Origin: Pontibacter flavimaris
GTDB lineage: Bacteria > Bacteroidota > Bacteroidia > Cytophagales > Hymenobacteraceae
Direction: 5' to 3'
DNA length: 64,000 nucleotides
Assembly: GCF_001907195.1 (NCBI RefSeq)
Contig: NZ_LVWA01000002.1
Location: forward strand, 62,001 to 126,000
This document shows positions 8,567-18,472 of this stretch, piece after piece. The notes under the pieces were generated by a model. The model saw nothing but the letters and a program-made list of their open reading frames with translations, ran no database searches and was not told the DNA's origin. The stretch's first letter is position 1. Every line of letters starts with the position of its first letter. The translations under genes were made by a program, and so were the position numbers.

Positions 8567-9775
8567 TTAGTTGAACAGTTTGCCTTTAGCTGCCAGCTGC
8601 TTTTGTCTCAGCAAGGCTTCCAGGTAATAGTAATCGGCGTAGGTCAGGGGCACATCAATTTCGGAGTTGTGCGGTTTGGAGCCGGTGCTGTGCAGCAGGA
8701 TGAATCCTTTGTTCTGGCCAACCGGCGAAGTATACTTCTGCGACAGGCTCTGCAGCATTTTATCTGCAGCCTTCCGGTATACTTCCTTATTTTCGGAGTA
8801 AGTGCTGAGCTCGTACAGCGCCGATGCCATCACGGCTGCTGCCGAGGCATCGCGGGGCTCGTTCTGCAGGTTCGGCGCATTATAATCCCAATACGGCACC
8901 ATATCGTCTGGCATTTGTGGGTGCTCCAGCATGTATTTGGCGATGTTCTCAGCCAACTCTAAATACGCTTTATTTCCTGTCTCGCGGAAGCTCATGGTAT
9001 AGCCATACAAGCCCCAGGCCTGTCCCCTTGTCCAGGTAGATTCGTGGCTGTAGCCTTGGTGGGTGTTTTTCTTTTCTACAGCACCTGTCTCCGGGTTGTA
9101 GCCAATGACGTGAAAGCTACTGTAATCATCCCGAAAATGGTTCTGGAGCGTGGTGTTGGCATGGGCAACTGCAATGTTGTAGTAGGTAGAGTCGCCGGTG
9201 GTGCGGGTGGCCCAGAAAAGCAGTTCCAGGTTCATCATGTTATCGATGATGACCGGGAAATCCCACTTGTCCGTGTTATGGTCCCAGGAGCGGATAGCCC
9301 CAACGGTAGGGTTAAAGCGGGTAGCCAGTGTCTTTGCGGATAGAATCAGCACGTCGCGGTACTGCGGGTCGTCAGTCAGGCGCAGGCCGTTGCCGTAGCT
9401 GCAGTACATCTTAAAGCCCATGTCGTGGGTGCCGCTATTCAGCTTTTCCTTTTCCAGGTTGGCCGTATACTTCTTAGCTTCGATGAGCCATACTTTATCG
9501 CCGGTATACTCATACAAGTACCACAGCACTCCCGGGAAAAAACCGCTTGTCCAGTCCTTGGGGGCCACCAGCTGCAGCTCTCCCTTATCGTTAATAGTGC
9601 GCGGTGATACGGCTCCCGGCTTGGCTGTTTTCGTTGCTTTTTCCGTTTCCTTCAGCAATACCTTCGTTTGTTTGGCAGCATGGTCGAAGGCTTCGTTTAC
9701 CGGCACTTTCTGCGCGGCGCAGGCTAGGGTAAAACAAAGTATAAACAGGAACAGAGATGTAGATTTATGTAGCAT
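8567..9775 (-). CDS. Glycoside hydrolase family 88, unsaturated glucuronyl hydrolase
   Basis: The protein has 402 residues with a signal peptide (LFLFILCFTLACAAQ) that could also be read as a lipobox. GH88 hallmarks are the WTSGFFPGVLWYLYEYTGD opening, SGTHDMGF with the conserved Asp, DNMMNLELLFWA with the second Asp, and TWTRGQAWGLYGY. These enzymes hydrate the C4-C5 double bond of the unsaturated uronic acid left at the non-reducing end by a polysaccharide lyase, which causes its release as a keto-uronate. This links the extracellular lyase to KduI/KduD, encoded rightward in the same window. The gaps to both neighbours are about 75 bp, consistent with one transcript. Confidence 0.9.
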   Translation of the reverse strand: MLHKSTSLFLFILCFTLACAAQKVPVNEAFDHAAKQTKVLLKETEKATKTAKPGAVSPRTINDKGELQLVAPKDWTSGFFPGVLWYLYEYTGDKVWLIEAKKYTANLEKEKLNSGTHDMGFKMYCSYGNGLRLTDDPQYRDVLILSAKTLATRFNPTVGAIRSWDHNTDKWDFPVIIDNMMNLELLFWATRTTGDSTYYNIAVAHANTTLQNHFRDDYSSFHVIGYNPETGAVEKKNTHQGYSHESTWTRGQAWGLYGYTMSFRETGNKAYLELAENIAKYMLEHPQMPDDMVPYWDYNAPNLQNEPRDASAAAVMASALYELSTYSENKEVYRKAADKMLQSLSQKYTSPVGQNKGFILLHSTGSKPHNSEIDVPLTYADYYYLEALLRQKQLAAKGKLFN

Positions 9776-9850
9776 GGTATCGTATTTTAAGTATAAAGGA
9801 TAAGCTCTTTTAGCTGATGTTTTTCAAGTATAAAATGAATCGCTCGCAGA

Positions 9851-11029
9851 TCACATCCAGATGAGTGGGTGCCGTATTGGTAGATTTCGCAATACCTCTT
9901 CCTCTTGCGGAGCGTGCTCCAGTGTTTTCCAGGTGGCAAACCAATCCTTTTGGCTAAAGCGCTGTGCCCCTATCAAAAGGAAGGGATGCGCCACAGGCCA
10001 GTTATCCCAATACATCACGTCTTTGCTATAAGGCCACCTGTTCTTGTCTGCCACATAGGGGTACAGGAACGCTATCCCTTTCCTGATTGATTTTCCGTCT
10101 TCCGTCTGGTACTCCCAGAGGTTGTGCATTTCATCGGAAAGGAGATGCACCACCATGGTCATCGCGTCCAGGTTAAAGAGGGAGTAGCCGTAGGGCTTTG
10201 TCCTTTCCAGTTCCAGCGGAAAGCTGCCATCCTGGGCCATTTGGTTGGGAAGCAGCACTTCCTTGTAGCGCTTTCGACAGAAATCCAGCAGCTCCTCATT
10301 TTGAGTAAGCCTGGCAAATGAGGCCACCTGCATCACCCAGCAGGTCGCATGGTTGTTCTTCCAGTTCATCTCGGCCTGCCCGTACGGATGCGTAGTGAGC
10401 CATTGCAGGTAATCCGCGAACCATTGCTTAATTGCCCTCACCGAAACCTGGTCTGTTCCGGAGGCATTTTCCAACACCCGTACTCCCTGCGCCACTTCCA
10501 TCAGGTGGATGGTATCGATAATGCCAATCCCCCTGCCTGTTGCCCTTCCCTTTATGGCCTGCGCGCAGTGCAGCGAAGGGTTCATCCTGGTTTCCGGATC
10601 CACAAACCACGCATTCAGATGCACAAAAGCGTGGTCTCTATACTTGGTATCCCCCGTGAGTTTAAAGGCAGAGGCAAGCGCTCCAACGATGCGGCTGAAC
10701 CGGATCATGGACTGCCGGTGCGCCACGAAATTATCCGGGTTCGTCATCCCATCCCGCTGAATGTATGGCCCCTCCGGGTTGGCAGGATCCGGCCACCAGT
10801 AATCCCCCTCTGAATAAAAATCATGTATGCCGCCTGCGCTTCGCGTCGCTACATGGGCCGTAACCGTAACAGGCTGCAGCTCAAGCGCCCAGGCTGCCTC
10901 CTGCAGCACCTGCTTCCGTAGCACCTGCCTTGCCATCTCTTCATAGGATTTCGCCGGCTCGTTTTCGATTTCCGGAACCTGCAAAGGGGAAAGAATGGAA
11001 AGCAAACTAAACAGAATCGAAATCATCAT
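9851..11029 (-). CDS. Alginate-lyase-fold polysaccharide lyase (PL5/PL38-like)
   Basis: The protein has 392 residues. The first 18 residues (MMISILFSLLSILSPLQV) form a signal peptide. The body resembles the alginate lyase (alpha/alpha barrel) family: an early YWWPDP--PEGPYIQRDG block, TRMNPSLHCAQAIKG, the catalytic-type NWKNNHATCW with the Asn-Asn-His triplet, and a YGYSLFNLDAM segment that supplies the candidate Tyr. Members cleave beta-linked uronic polymers (alginate, glucuronan) by beta-elimination and yield the unsaturated ends that GH88 needs. It is the only clear lyase in the visible locus, so it probably defines the backbone linkage, but whether the substrate is mannuronate or glucuronate based is open. 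Confidence 0.8.
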   Translation of the reverse strand: MMISILFSLLSILSPLQVPEIENEPAKSYEEMARQVLRKQVLQEAAWALELQPVTVTAHVATRSAGGIHDFYSEGDYWWPDPANPEGPYIQRDGMTNPDNFVAHRQSMIRFSRIVGALASAFKLTGDTKYRDHAFVHLNAWFVDPETRMNPSLHCAQAIKGRATGRGIGIIDTIHLMEVAQGVRVLENASGTDQVSVRAIKQWFADYLQWLTTHPYGQAEMNWKNNHATCWVMQVASFARLTQNEELLDFCRKRYKEVLLPNQMAQDGSFPLELERTKPYGYSLFNLDAMTMVVHLLSDEMHNLWEYQTEDGKSIRKGIAFLYPYVADKNRWPYSKDVMYWDNWPVAHPFLLIGAQRFSQKDWFATWKTLEHAPQEEEVLRNLPIRHPLIWM

Positions 11030-11086
11030 ACAGCCTGTTCGTTTTTGAATTGAAAGAAGAAACTATAAGCGCTCTTAGGAAACAGA

Positions 11087-13618
11087 CTACTGCCCTGCTC
11101 CACCTACAGCTCCACCCGAGGAAGTTCCCTGGTTGGATTTCAAGTTGAGCAGCACGGTAGGTATACCTTCGGAGCGCACGCTCACCACATTTTCGCCTTG
11201 GTTGGTTTTCAGGCGGATGATGGCGCGGCCGTTGTACAACTGCACTTTACTGGAGCCCGTGGAGGTTCCCTGATTCTCTATCAGTTCGCCATCACCAGTT
11301 AAGGCAAAGCGCACGTTCTGCGCGGCATCCAGGCAAAGCACGCCCTGGCTGTCCAGCATTTTCACCTGCACCGTGGCCGTGTCGTTCTGCTCTTCCAATT
11401 TCTCCAGCACCATTTGGGCAGGTGCACCCCACTTCTCGGTCTGGTATTCAAAACTCAGCTCATCGGCAACAGTCGTTTTGCCTTTCCGGGCAATTACTTT
11501 CACGGTGTGCTTGCCGCTCGTCATGGGCACCATCCAGCGCAGGCCGGCCGCTGGAAAATCCTGGCTGTTGCGCTTCTTGATGCCCATGCTTTTGCCATCC
11601 ACAAACAGCTCGGCCTCGTCGCAGTTGGAGTATACCTTGATCATCTTCTCCTCACCTTCCTCACCCCAGCGCACCGGCCAGGTATGGCCGTAGATGCGGG
11701 CCATTGGCTTTTCTGCCCAGTAAGACTGGAACACATAGTAGGATTCCTTTTTGGTAAAATCACGCTCGATAATGCCTTTCTGGTTGACATAGGGCACAGG
11801 GTTTTCCGGGCGAACCGGCGTTGAAAAATCCTTGAAAGGCCAGTAGGCAGAGCCCGTTAGCCACGGCATGGTTTCCTGCTCCTTCAGGTGCCAGTCGATC
11901 AGGTTCACGATATAGCTTTCGCTCCAGTCCCCATCCTTCGACACGCGGGTAGCGCCACCCACCAGCGAGGCGTCTCCGGCTCTTTCATCGGTCCCTTTGC
12001 CCGTAGGTATAGCAGACAATATATGGTTGGGGTCTTCTGAATGACGACGTGCATGGCTGTCTCCGCCCCACTCCACATGCAGGAAACGGTCTACGCGGTT
12101 AAATTCCTTTTCAGATTCCTTCTTATACTCGGTGTAAGTGCCCCGGTACCAGCCGGCCCAAATGGAAGGAGAGTATACATCCACAATGTCTTTACAGAAG
12201 TCGCAGCGGCGGATAGCTGTCTGGCGGGACGGGTCGAGCTTGTGTGACAGGTCGTTGAGTTCACTCATAAATTCCCGGATCTTCTGCTGGTCAAATTCCG
12301 GGAAGTCACCCGGCCAGTCGTTTTCGTTGCCCAGGCCCCAGATGATGACCGAAGGATGATTATAATGCTGCTCGATCATGTTGGTGAGCATGTCGCGGGC
12401 CTGTTCTTTGTAGATCTCGCCACCCAAACCGCCACGGCACCACGGAATTTCCTCCCAGACAAGTATGCCCAGGCTATCGCAAAGCTCCAGTATGATACGC
12501 GACTGCTGGTAGTGGCCCAGCCGGATGAAGTTGATGCCGATGTCTTTCATCATTTGCATTTCCTGGCGCATCTGCTCTTCGGACATGGCACTGGCTACGC
12601 CGGCGTGGTCTTCGTGGCGGTGCGTGCCGCGCAAGAGCAGGCGCTCGCCGTTCAGGTAAAAGGGTCCTTTCTCTGCAAACTCAAAGTGTCGGAAGCCTAT
12701 TTTCTCTATGGTGGTATGGGTGCCTGAAGGCGTGGTTATACTTGTCTCCAAAGTATAAAGGGCAGGATTTGACGTTGACCACAGTTTAGGCTTCTTCACG
12801 GTAGGCTGCCATAACATAACATCTCCTGCTGTGGCGTTGGCCTCCACCTTCATCTGATCAACTACCTTTCCTTTCGGGTCCTTCAGACGAAGAGTAACCT
12901 GGGCTTTTTCTATTTTATCAGGATTATAGAACCTGGTTTTGACGGAAAGCTGCCCTTGTTTACCGGCCTTGTCTACCGTAGCATGTGCGAACACTTTATC
13001 AAGGGAAAGCGCCGGCACATGCACCAGGTTCAGGTAGCGGTAAATGCCGCCGTACACGTTGAAATCAGAAAGGTCAGAGGGGATCATCTCCAGGTCGCGG
13101 GAGTTGTCGCAGCGGATGGAGATGGGGATTTTGCCGTTGAATTGCTCTTTGAAAGCTGCTGTCTGCTTAAAAGCCTCAACGGCTTCTGTTATATCAACCG
13201 TGAACTCATCGTAGCCGCCCACATGCGAGCCGACCTTGGTGGTGTACACGTAAACATCCGTCTTCTGTCCGGCCCCCTCGAAATGCAGGAGCGTGCGGCC
13301 GTTTTTATACTTGTTGTCTATCTCCAGATTGGTGCGGTACCAGCCCGGCCCCTGGTAGTAATTAACATCGGGGTCTACGGCATCGGTGGCATTAAAACTA
13401 TGCGGCAGCGTGACCGGCTCCCAGATCGGCACGGTTTCAGGGGAACCCGGTTTTGCTGGCCTTACAGCCTCCCAGATACCTCCCAGATCGCTTTTCAGGA
13501 ATTCCCAACCACTGTTCAGCCTGGTTTTGTTTCCCGGCTGCTCCGCCTTTGCCTGCACGGGTAAAACCAGCAGCGCAAAGCAAAGGGAAAGTATAAAGTA
13601 TGATATTCTTAAAATCAT
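11087..13618 (-). CDS. Glycoside hydrolase family 2 (beta-galactosidase/beta-glucuronidase type)
   Basis: The protein has 843 residues and a signal peptide ending near VQAKA. The N-terminal jelly roll (WEPVTLPHSFNATDAVDPD, YYQGPGWYR, LLHFEGAGQKTDVYV) is followed by an Ig-like domain and the catalytic barrel. The predicted acid/base is Glu432 in GLGNENDW and the nucleophile Glu516 in HVEWGGD. An extra Ig-like domain (KVIARKGKTTVADELSF) and a Gly-rich tail (GTSSGGAVGGAGQ) finish it. It differs strongly from the second GH2 of the locus, so the two probably act on different linkages. It is the first enzyme after susCD and is separated from them by 148 bp with a hairpin. Confidence 0.9.
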   Translation of the reverse strand: MILRISYFILSLCFALLVLPVQAKAEQPGNKTRLNSGWEFLKSDLGGIWEAVRPAKPGSPETVPIWEPVTLPHSFNATDAVDPDVNYYQGPGWYRTNLEIDNKYKNGRTLLHFEGAGQKTDVYVYTTKVGSHVGGYDEFTVDITEAVEAFKQTAAFKEQFNGKIPISIRCDNSRDLEMIPSDLSDFNVYGGIYRYLNLVHVPALSLDKVFAHATVDKAGKQGQLSVKTRFYNPDKIEKAQVTLRLKDPKGKVVDQMKVEANATAGDVMLWQPTVKKPKLWSTSNPALYTLETSITTPSGTHTTIEKIGFRHFEFAEKGPFYLNGERLLLRGTHRHEDHAGVASAMSEEQMRQEMQMMKDIGINFIRLGHYQQSRIILELCDSLGILVWEEIPWCRGGLGGEIYKEQARDMLTNMIEQHYNHPSVIIWGLGNENDWPGDFPEFDQQKIREFMSELNDLSHKLDPSRQTAIRRCDFCKDIVDVYSPSIWAGWYRGTYTEYKKESEKEFNRVDRFLHVEWGGDSHARRHSEDPNHILSAIPTGKGTDERAGDASLVGGATRVSKDGDWSESYIVNLIDWHLKEQETMPWLTGSAYWPFKDFSTPVRPENPVPYVNQKGIIERDFTKKESYYVFQSYWAEKPMARIYGHTWPVRWGEEGEEKMIKVYSNCDEAELFVDGKSMGIKKRNSQDFPAAGLRWMVPMTSGKHTVKVIARKGKTTVADELSFEYQTEKWGAPAQMVLEKLEEQNDTATVQVKMLDSQGVLCLDAAQNVRFALTGDGELIENQGTSTGSSKVQLYNGRAIIRLKTNQGENVVSVRSEGIPTVLLNLKSNQGTSSGGAVGGAGQ
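12736..12758. repeat. Inverted pair of the TTATACTT/AAGTATAA word inside a GH2 gene
   Basis: TTATACTT at 12736-12743 and its exact complement AAGTATAA at 12751-12758 are separated by 7 bp. The pair lies within coding sequence, so it is not a normal terminator. It is one of five such pairs in the window. Confidence 0.7.
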
Positions 13619-13700
13619 TGCAAGTAGAGTAAAAGGAAAGTATGGCCGCGGTGCTGATGCACCCGCCCAACGTATGTTTCAGGCGTAGGGTAGGCAAAAG

Positions 13701-13739
13701 GAGCCCTTCTGCCCCGCTTTCGGGCAGGTGCAGAAGAGC
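13701..13739 (-). terminator. Hairpin downstream of susD
   Basis: On the minus strand GCTCTTCTGC, a short CCTGCCCG/CGGG inner stem and GCAGAAGGGC form an imperfect stem-loop followed by CCTTTTG. It is 28 bp past the susD stop. Partial termination here would give more SusCD than enzyme transcript, a usual arrangement in such loci; that reading is inference. Confidence 0.6.
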
Positions 13740-13766
13740 AACTAATAACCACTTAACTCTCTCAGA

Positions 13767-15254
13767 TTAATTGTAGCCCGGGTTCTGAGGCAACAGGTTC
13801 TTGTTTCGGGAAAGCTCCGCCTGCGGAATGGGCAACAGCTTATGAAACTCCTGTGCGTTCGCCTGTGGCTCAAAGGAGTCCGGTCCTGTAAAAGCCTCCG
13901 GCACCATGTCCCAACGCTTCAGGTCATACCAGCGCTTCCACTCAAATGCCAGCTCCACCCGGCGCTCCTCGCGCACCGCGGCGCGGAACTCCTCCTGCGA
14001 CAAGCCAGCCAGGTCCTCGGTATAGCCGGCCCTGCGGCGTACTTCGTTGATATACTCGTAGGCTTCTGCCGTAGGTCCACCATTGGCCTCGTTCAGCGCC
14101 TCTGCCGCTATTAGCAGTACTTCGGCGTAGCGGAACAACACCAGGTTGTGGTCGGACCTGGCTCCGGTTGACTGCGCATCGCCGGGCTTCAGTGCCCACT
14201 TGGCCGTATGCACGTAGGGGTCCTGGAAATCGGTCCACGGCTTAGTGTTTTTCCCATGCGCTGCCTCCGTGATAAAGGTGGCCGCCTTACGCAGGTCTTC
14301 GTCCTTAAAGCTGTCGTAGGCTCCAGGCGAGGCCACCACCACGCTCCAGCCCTGCATGCTGGCGCCCCGCACGCCGGTGATGGCGCTTATGTAATCCACG
14401 TTGAAGTTGCTGGTACCCACCTGGCCCAGGAAATCCACCGTCCATACATGCTCTGCCATGTCGCCGTTTGTGGCATCCCACAGGTCGTTGAAGTCCGCCA
14501 TCAGCTTATAGCCGAAGTTGCCTTTGTTGTTGATCACCATCTGCGAGTACTCCGCGGCTTTCTCCCAGTTCCCCAGCGTGAGGTGGAGCGAGGCCAGCAG
14601 CGTTAGAGCAGAGCCTTTCGTTGCCCGTGACCGGACGTCGCCGGCGTAACCATCGGGCAGTGCGTCGTAGGTGCTTTCCAGATCCGAGATGATCAGCTGG
14701 TAGATTTCTGCCGCCGGGCTCTTGGATATGGTCTTCACCGCTTCGATCTCCTCAGGCGTGTCGATGAAATAGTCGATCTTCGGCACATCCCCGAAAAGCT
14801 GCACCAGGTGCGAGTAGGCAAGCGCCCGGATCGCCCGGGCCTCTGCGTCCAGAGCATTGCGGTTGGCCTCCGGCATCTCCACACGCTTTATACCTTCGAT
14901 GGCCGCGTTGGCCGCACCGATAATAGCGTAGGAGCTGTTCCAGATGTGCTCTATGTTATCGTTGCCCGCCTCGAAGATGAACCTGTCGAGTTGTCTGCGG
15001 CTGGCAGCCGTTCCCTGGTCCCCGATCGTGCCCATGTCGCTTAGCAGCTGCAGGCTCATGGTCAGCCTTCTTCCGTAGTATTCTTCCCGGGCCATCAGGC
15101 CATAGCCGGACAGCACGGCGGCCTCGGCATCCCCGTGGGTTTTAAAGAAGCTCTCCGGGGCCAGCAGTCCTACAGGTTCCTCGTCCAGGTCGGTGCAGGC
15201 ACTGAAAACGCCCAGCAACCCCATGGCCAGTATCGTATGTATCTTGGTTTTCAT
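13767..15254 (-). CDS. susD: SusD/RagB-family outer-membrane nutrient-binding lipoprotein
   Basis: The protein has 495 residues. The lipobox FSAC (Cys near residue 20) marks a lipoprotein, and TDLDEEPVGLLAPESFFKT is the usual SusD opening. The helical TPR core (AEARAIRALAYSHLVQLFGDVP, ATKGSALTLLASLHL) and the C-terminal RYAEVLLIAAEALNEANGG, YINEVRRRAG and EERRVELAFEWKRWYDLKRW blocks are diagnostic. It caps the SusC barrel on the cell surface and captures oligosaccharides. It starts 32 bp after susC in the same direction. No sugar specificity can be read from the sequence. Confidence 0.96.
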   Translation of the reverse strand: MKTKIHTILAMGLLGVFSACTDLDEEPVGLLAPESFFKTHGDAEAAVLSGYGLMAREEYYGRRLTMSLQLLSDMGTIGDQGTAASRRQLDRFIFEAGNDNIEHIWNSSYAIIGAANAAIEGIKRVEMPEANRNALDAEARAIRALAYSHLVQLFGDVPKIDYFIDTPEEIEAVKTISKSPAAEIYQLIISDLESTYDALPDGYAGDVRSRATKGSALTLLASLHLTLGNWEKAAEYSQMVINNKGNFGYKLMADFNDLWDATNGDMAEHVWTVDFLGQVGTSNFNVDYISAITGVRGASMQGWSVVVASPGAYDSFKDEDLRKAATFITEAAHGKNTKPWTDFQDPYVHTAKWALKPGDAQSTGARSDHNLVLFRYAEVLLIAAEALNEANGGPTAEAYEYINEVRRRAGYTEDLAGLSQEEFRAAVREERRVELAFEWKRWYDLKRWDMVPEAFTGPDSFEPQANAQEFHKLLPIPQAELSRNKNLLPQNPGYN

Positions 15255-15286
15255 AATAATCTCCGTTTACTGTTGAGAAGAAAAGC

Positions 15287-18200
15287 TTAAAAAGTGATGT
15301 TCAGTCCGGCAGTGTAGGACTTCACGTTCGGATAGCTGCCATAGTCCAGTCCGATGTTGCGGTTCGAGTCGATGTAGCTCACTTCCGGGTCATAGCCGGT
15401 GTAGTCCGTGAAGGTCACAATGTTCTGGGCGCTCACGTAGAGGCGCAGGTTGCTGACAAAGAACTTCTCTGTGAGAGCCGACGGCAGGTTATACCCCAGC
15501 ACCACGTTCTTGAGCCGCACATAGCTTCCGTCCTCCACCCAGCGGCTGGACACGGCGTTGGAGTTGTTGATGCTTGCCCGCGGCACGTTGGTGTCGGTGT
15601 TGGTCGGTGTCCATCTGTCCAGTGCCGCCGTAGAAGCGTTGCCCTTGCCAGACATCCACTCCATCTCCATGCGCGTCAGGTTCAGCATGTCGTTGCCCAC
15701 GCTTCCCTGGAAGAATACCGACAGGTCGAAGTTCTTATACTTGAAATCGTTGTTGAAACCGAAGATATAGTCGGGATGCGGGTTGCCGATGATGGTACGG
15801 TCTGCGGTGGTCACCACGCCGTCCGGCACACCGGTCAGGTTGTTGTTCTCATCCACACCCGTAATGTCCCTATACTTGGCGTCGCCGGGTGCTTTTCCTT
15901 TTTCAGCGCTGATGTCATCCCCCTGCTGGTACACGCCGTCGAAGATGTAGCCGTAGAACATGCCCACCGGCTGGCCCTCCGTCAGGATGTGCGACTGCCT
16001 GTTGAGCAGGTGGCTGGGCACTCCGGACTCGATGATCTCCCCTGCTGGCAGGCTCAGGATCTTGTTGCGGTTAAAGGTGATGTTAAAGTCCGTGTTCCAC
16101 TGGAAGGCTGCCCCGTCGACGTTCACGGTGTTCAGCCCGAACTCCCATCCCTTGTTCTCCAGGCTGCCAATGTTTTGCAGGGTGCTGGTGTAGCCGGAGT
16201 AAGGAGGCAGCGGCATGCGGTAAAGCAGGTCCACGGTTTTCTTGTAATAGTAGTCCGCTGTCAGGCTTACCCTGCTGTTGAAGAGACCCAGGTCGACACC
16301 GAAGTTTGTCTGCTGGGTGCTCTCCCAGCTCAGGTCAGGATTCTGAACCTCTGTGGGGCGCACCGCATTAACAGGCACTCCGCCGATAATGGTAAACGTT
16401 GGGGAGAAACGGGCCAGCGATTGGTAGGAGCCGATCTCGGTGTTGCCGGTTACGCCATAGCTGCCGCGCAGCTTCAGGTTGCTTGTCCATGCCAGGGCCG
16501 ACTCCAGGAAAGGTTCTTCCTTCACGTTCCAGGCAAGGGCTGCCGATGGGAAGAAAGCCCACTTGTTATTCGCTCCGAAGCGGGAGGAACCATCGTAACG
16601 GCCGGTAAAGGTGAGCAGGTAGCGCTCCTTGAAGTTATAGTTCGCGCGGCCATAGAAAGACGACATCTGCCACTCCGTCATGCCTGAGCTAGGGTTCTGG
16701 TATGTCGAGCCGCCGTCCAGGTTCCAGAAAGAGAAGCTATCCGAGATGAAACCGCGGTTCTCGGCGTCCCAGTCCTCTCCTCTGTAGGATTGGTAAGAGT
16801 AACCGGCCACAAGCCCTACAGTATGGATGTCGTTGAGCGTACGGTTAAAGGAGAAATAGTTCTCGTTGATAATGTTGGTGTTCTTATCCGCTGAGATAGA
16901 GCCGGTTCCGCCTGTATTGGCGCCTTCGTTCAGCGTGGTCGGGATAAAGCTGCCGGTGCGTCCGTTGTTGGTCTGCACGCCCAGCGTGGTGCGGAAGTCA
17001 AGTCCTTCCAGAATATTGACATCTACAAACAGGTTACTCTGCAGCATGTCCACCACCCGCTCGTTCTGGCGCTGTGTGGCCACCGCGTAAGGGTTGTCTA
17101 TCGGGTCGCCCACATCGGCACGGGTGAATTTACCCTGGTCGTCGTAGATGCCCAGAATCGGGTTGAAGCGCAGCGCAGAGCCGATAACGCCCGCACCATT
17201 GGCTCCACCGGAGGTTTCCTGGGTCCTGACTCCGTTTCGGATAGAACGGGTTGCCAGCAACTTCACGCCTGCCCGGATCCTTTCCGATATACCAAAGTCC
17301 AGGTTGGCAAGGCCGGAGTAGCGTTTGTAGTCCGAGTTGATGACGATGCCATCCTGCCCGAAATAGTTCACCGAAGTATAGAAGTTGAGCTTCTCAGAGC
17401 CGCCGGAGGCAGACACCTGGTAGTTCTGCAGGTTGCCGGTTCTGAATATCTCGTCCTGCCAGTCTGTTCCCTCGCCATAGGAGGCCGGGTTAGGGTAGCG
17501 CTCCTCCTTGTATACTTCGTTCATCATCTCGGCAAACTGCGATGCGTTCAACACATCCATTCTTTTACCTACCTCTTGTGTGGAGTATGATGTCTGTAGT
17601 TCTACCCTGGTCTTGCCGGACTTTCCTCTTTTGGTCGTGATCAGCACCACACCATTCGCACCACGCGAGCCGTAGATGGCCGTGGCGGATGCATCCTTGA
17701 GGATCTCGATTGAGGCGATATCCCCGGGCGGTGGCGGCGTGGCGCCTGCAAAGCCGTCCACCACGTAAAGCGGGTCGCTGCTGGCGTTAATGGAAGTACC
17801 ACCCCGAACACGAATGCGAGGGCTTGCGCCGGGGGCGCCGTTACTGCTCGTAATCGAAACACCCGCAGAGCGTCCCTGCAGTGCCTCGGTGGCACTAAGC
17901 GCCGGGTACTGGTTTATCTCATCGGCTGATACGGACGAAACGGAGCCTGTCAGGTCGCTTTTCTTCTGCGTACCGTAACCCACCACCACTACCTCGTCAA
18001 GCGCCCTCGTGTCCAGCTTCAGGGAAACGTTCACAACTGAGCGGTTTTGAAGCGGCACTTTCTGTGTGACATACCCCACAAAGGAGAAAACCAGGGTAAC
18101 ATCCGACGAAGTAGCCTGCAGCCGGAATGTGCCGTCGGCGCCTGTGGCGGTACCCGTTGTGGAGTTTTCCACCAGCACCGTTACGCCTGGCAGCGGCTCC

Positions 18201-18472
18201 CCGTTAGATGCATCCTTTACCGTACCTGTCACCTGTACACCCTGTACCGTATACTTTTCCGTCAGCAGGCTGGCTTCGCCTGCCGCTGCACCGCTTATTT
18301 CCATACTTGCCACTCCGCTCGCCCCGCGCATCATACTTGCCTGTGCAACCGGCGCGGCAGTCAAGGTCAAGGCGCATCCAAGCAATATGAAGACTGCTGG
18401 CTTTAAATGGCTAAAGCGGGCAAAACTACCCTCTCCTCCATCTCGGCATAACCTGCGTATACTCTTTTCCAT
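15287..18472 (-). CDS. susC: SusC/RagA-family TonB-linked outer-membrane transporter
   Basis: The protein has 1061 residues. A long signal region (residues 1 to about 46) precedes a carboxypeptidase-like beta-sandwich (GTVKDASNGEPLPGVTVLVENS), the TonB box region (LDEVVVVGYGTQKKSDLTGSV), the plug (LQGRSAGVSITSSNGAPGA, IEILKDASATAIYGSRGANGVVLITTKRGK) and a 22-strand barrel ending in YTAGLNITF, where the final Phe is the expected outer-membrane signal. It imports lyase products into the periplasm in a TonB-dependent way together with the adjacent SusD. It is the first gene of the leftward unit and presumably is switched on by the neighbouring hybrid sensor. Confidence 0.97.
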   Translation of the reverse strand: MEKSIRRLCRDGGEGSFARFSHLKPAVFILLGCALTLTAAPVAQASMMRGASGVASMEISGAAAGEASLLTEKYTVQGVQVTGTVKDASNGEPLPGVTVLVENSTTGTATGADGTFRLQATSSDVTLVFSFVGYVTQKVPLQNRSVVNVSLKLDTRALDEVVVVGYGTQKKSDLTGSVSSVSADEINQYPALSATEALQGRSAGVSITSSNGAPGASPRIRVRGGTSINASSDPLYVVDGFAGATPPPPGDIASIEILKDASATAIYGSRGANGVVLITTKRGKSGKTRVELQTSYSTQEVGKRMDVLNASQFAEMMNEVYKEERYPNPASYGEGTDWQDEIFRTGNLQNYQVSASGGSEKLNFYTSVNYFGQDGIVINSDYKRYSGLANLDFGISERIRAGVKLLATRSIRNGVRTQETSGGANGAGVIGSALRFNPILGIYDDQGKFTRADVGDPIDNPYAVATQRQNERVVDMLQSNLFVDVNILEGLDFRTTLGVQTNNGRTGSFIPTTLNEGANTGGTGSISADKNTNIINENYFSFNRTLNDIHTVGLVAGYSYQSYRGEDWDAENRGFISDSFSFWNLDGGSTYQNPSSGMTEWQMSSFYGRANYNFKERYLLTFTGRYDGSSRFGANNKWAFFPSAALAWNVKEEPFLESALAWTSNLKLRGSYGVTGNTEIGSYQSLARFSPTFTIIGGVPVNAVRPTEVQNPDLSWESTQQTNFGVDLGLFNSRVSLTADYYYKKTVDLLYRMPLPPYSGYTSTLQNIGSLENKGWEFGLNTVNVDGAAFQWNTDFNITFNRNKILSLPAGEIIESGVPSHLLNRQSHILTEGQPVGMFYGYIFDGVYQQGDDISAEKGKAPGDAKYRDITGVDENNNLTGVPDGVVTTADRTIIGNPHPDYIFGFNNDFKYKNFDLSVFFQGSVGNDMLNLTRMEMEWMSGKGNASTAALDRWTPTNTDTNVPRASINNSNAVSSRWVEDGSYVRLKNVVLGYNLPSALTEKFFVSNLRLYVSAQNIVTFTDYTGYDPEVSYIDSNRNIGLDYGSYPNVKSYTAGLNITF

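Noticed and set aside
18403..18472. Shared GSFARF residues near the N-termini of SusC and the hybrid sensor
   Set aside because: The shared stretch is only six residues with about 10 similar bases; too short to suggest a common origin or signal.
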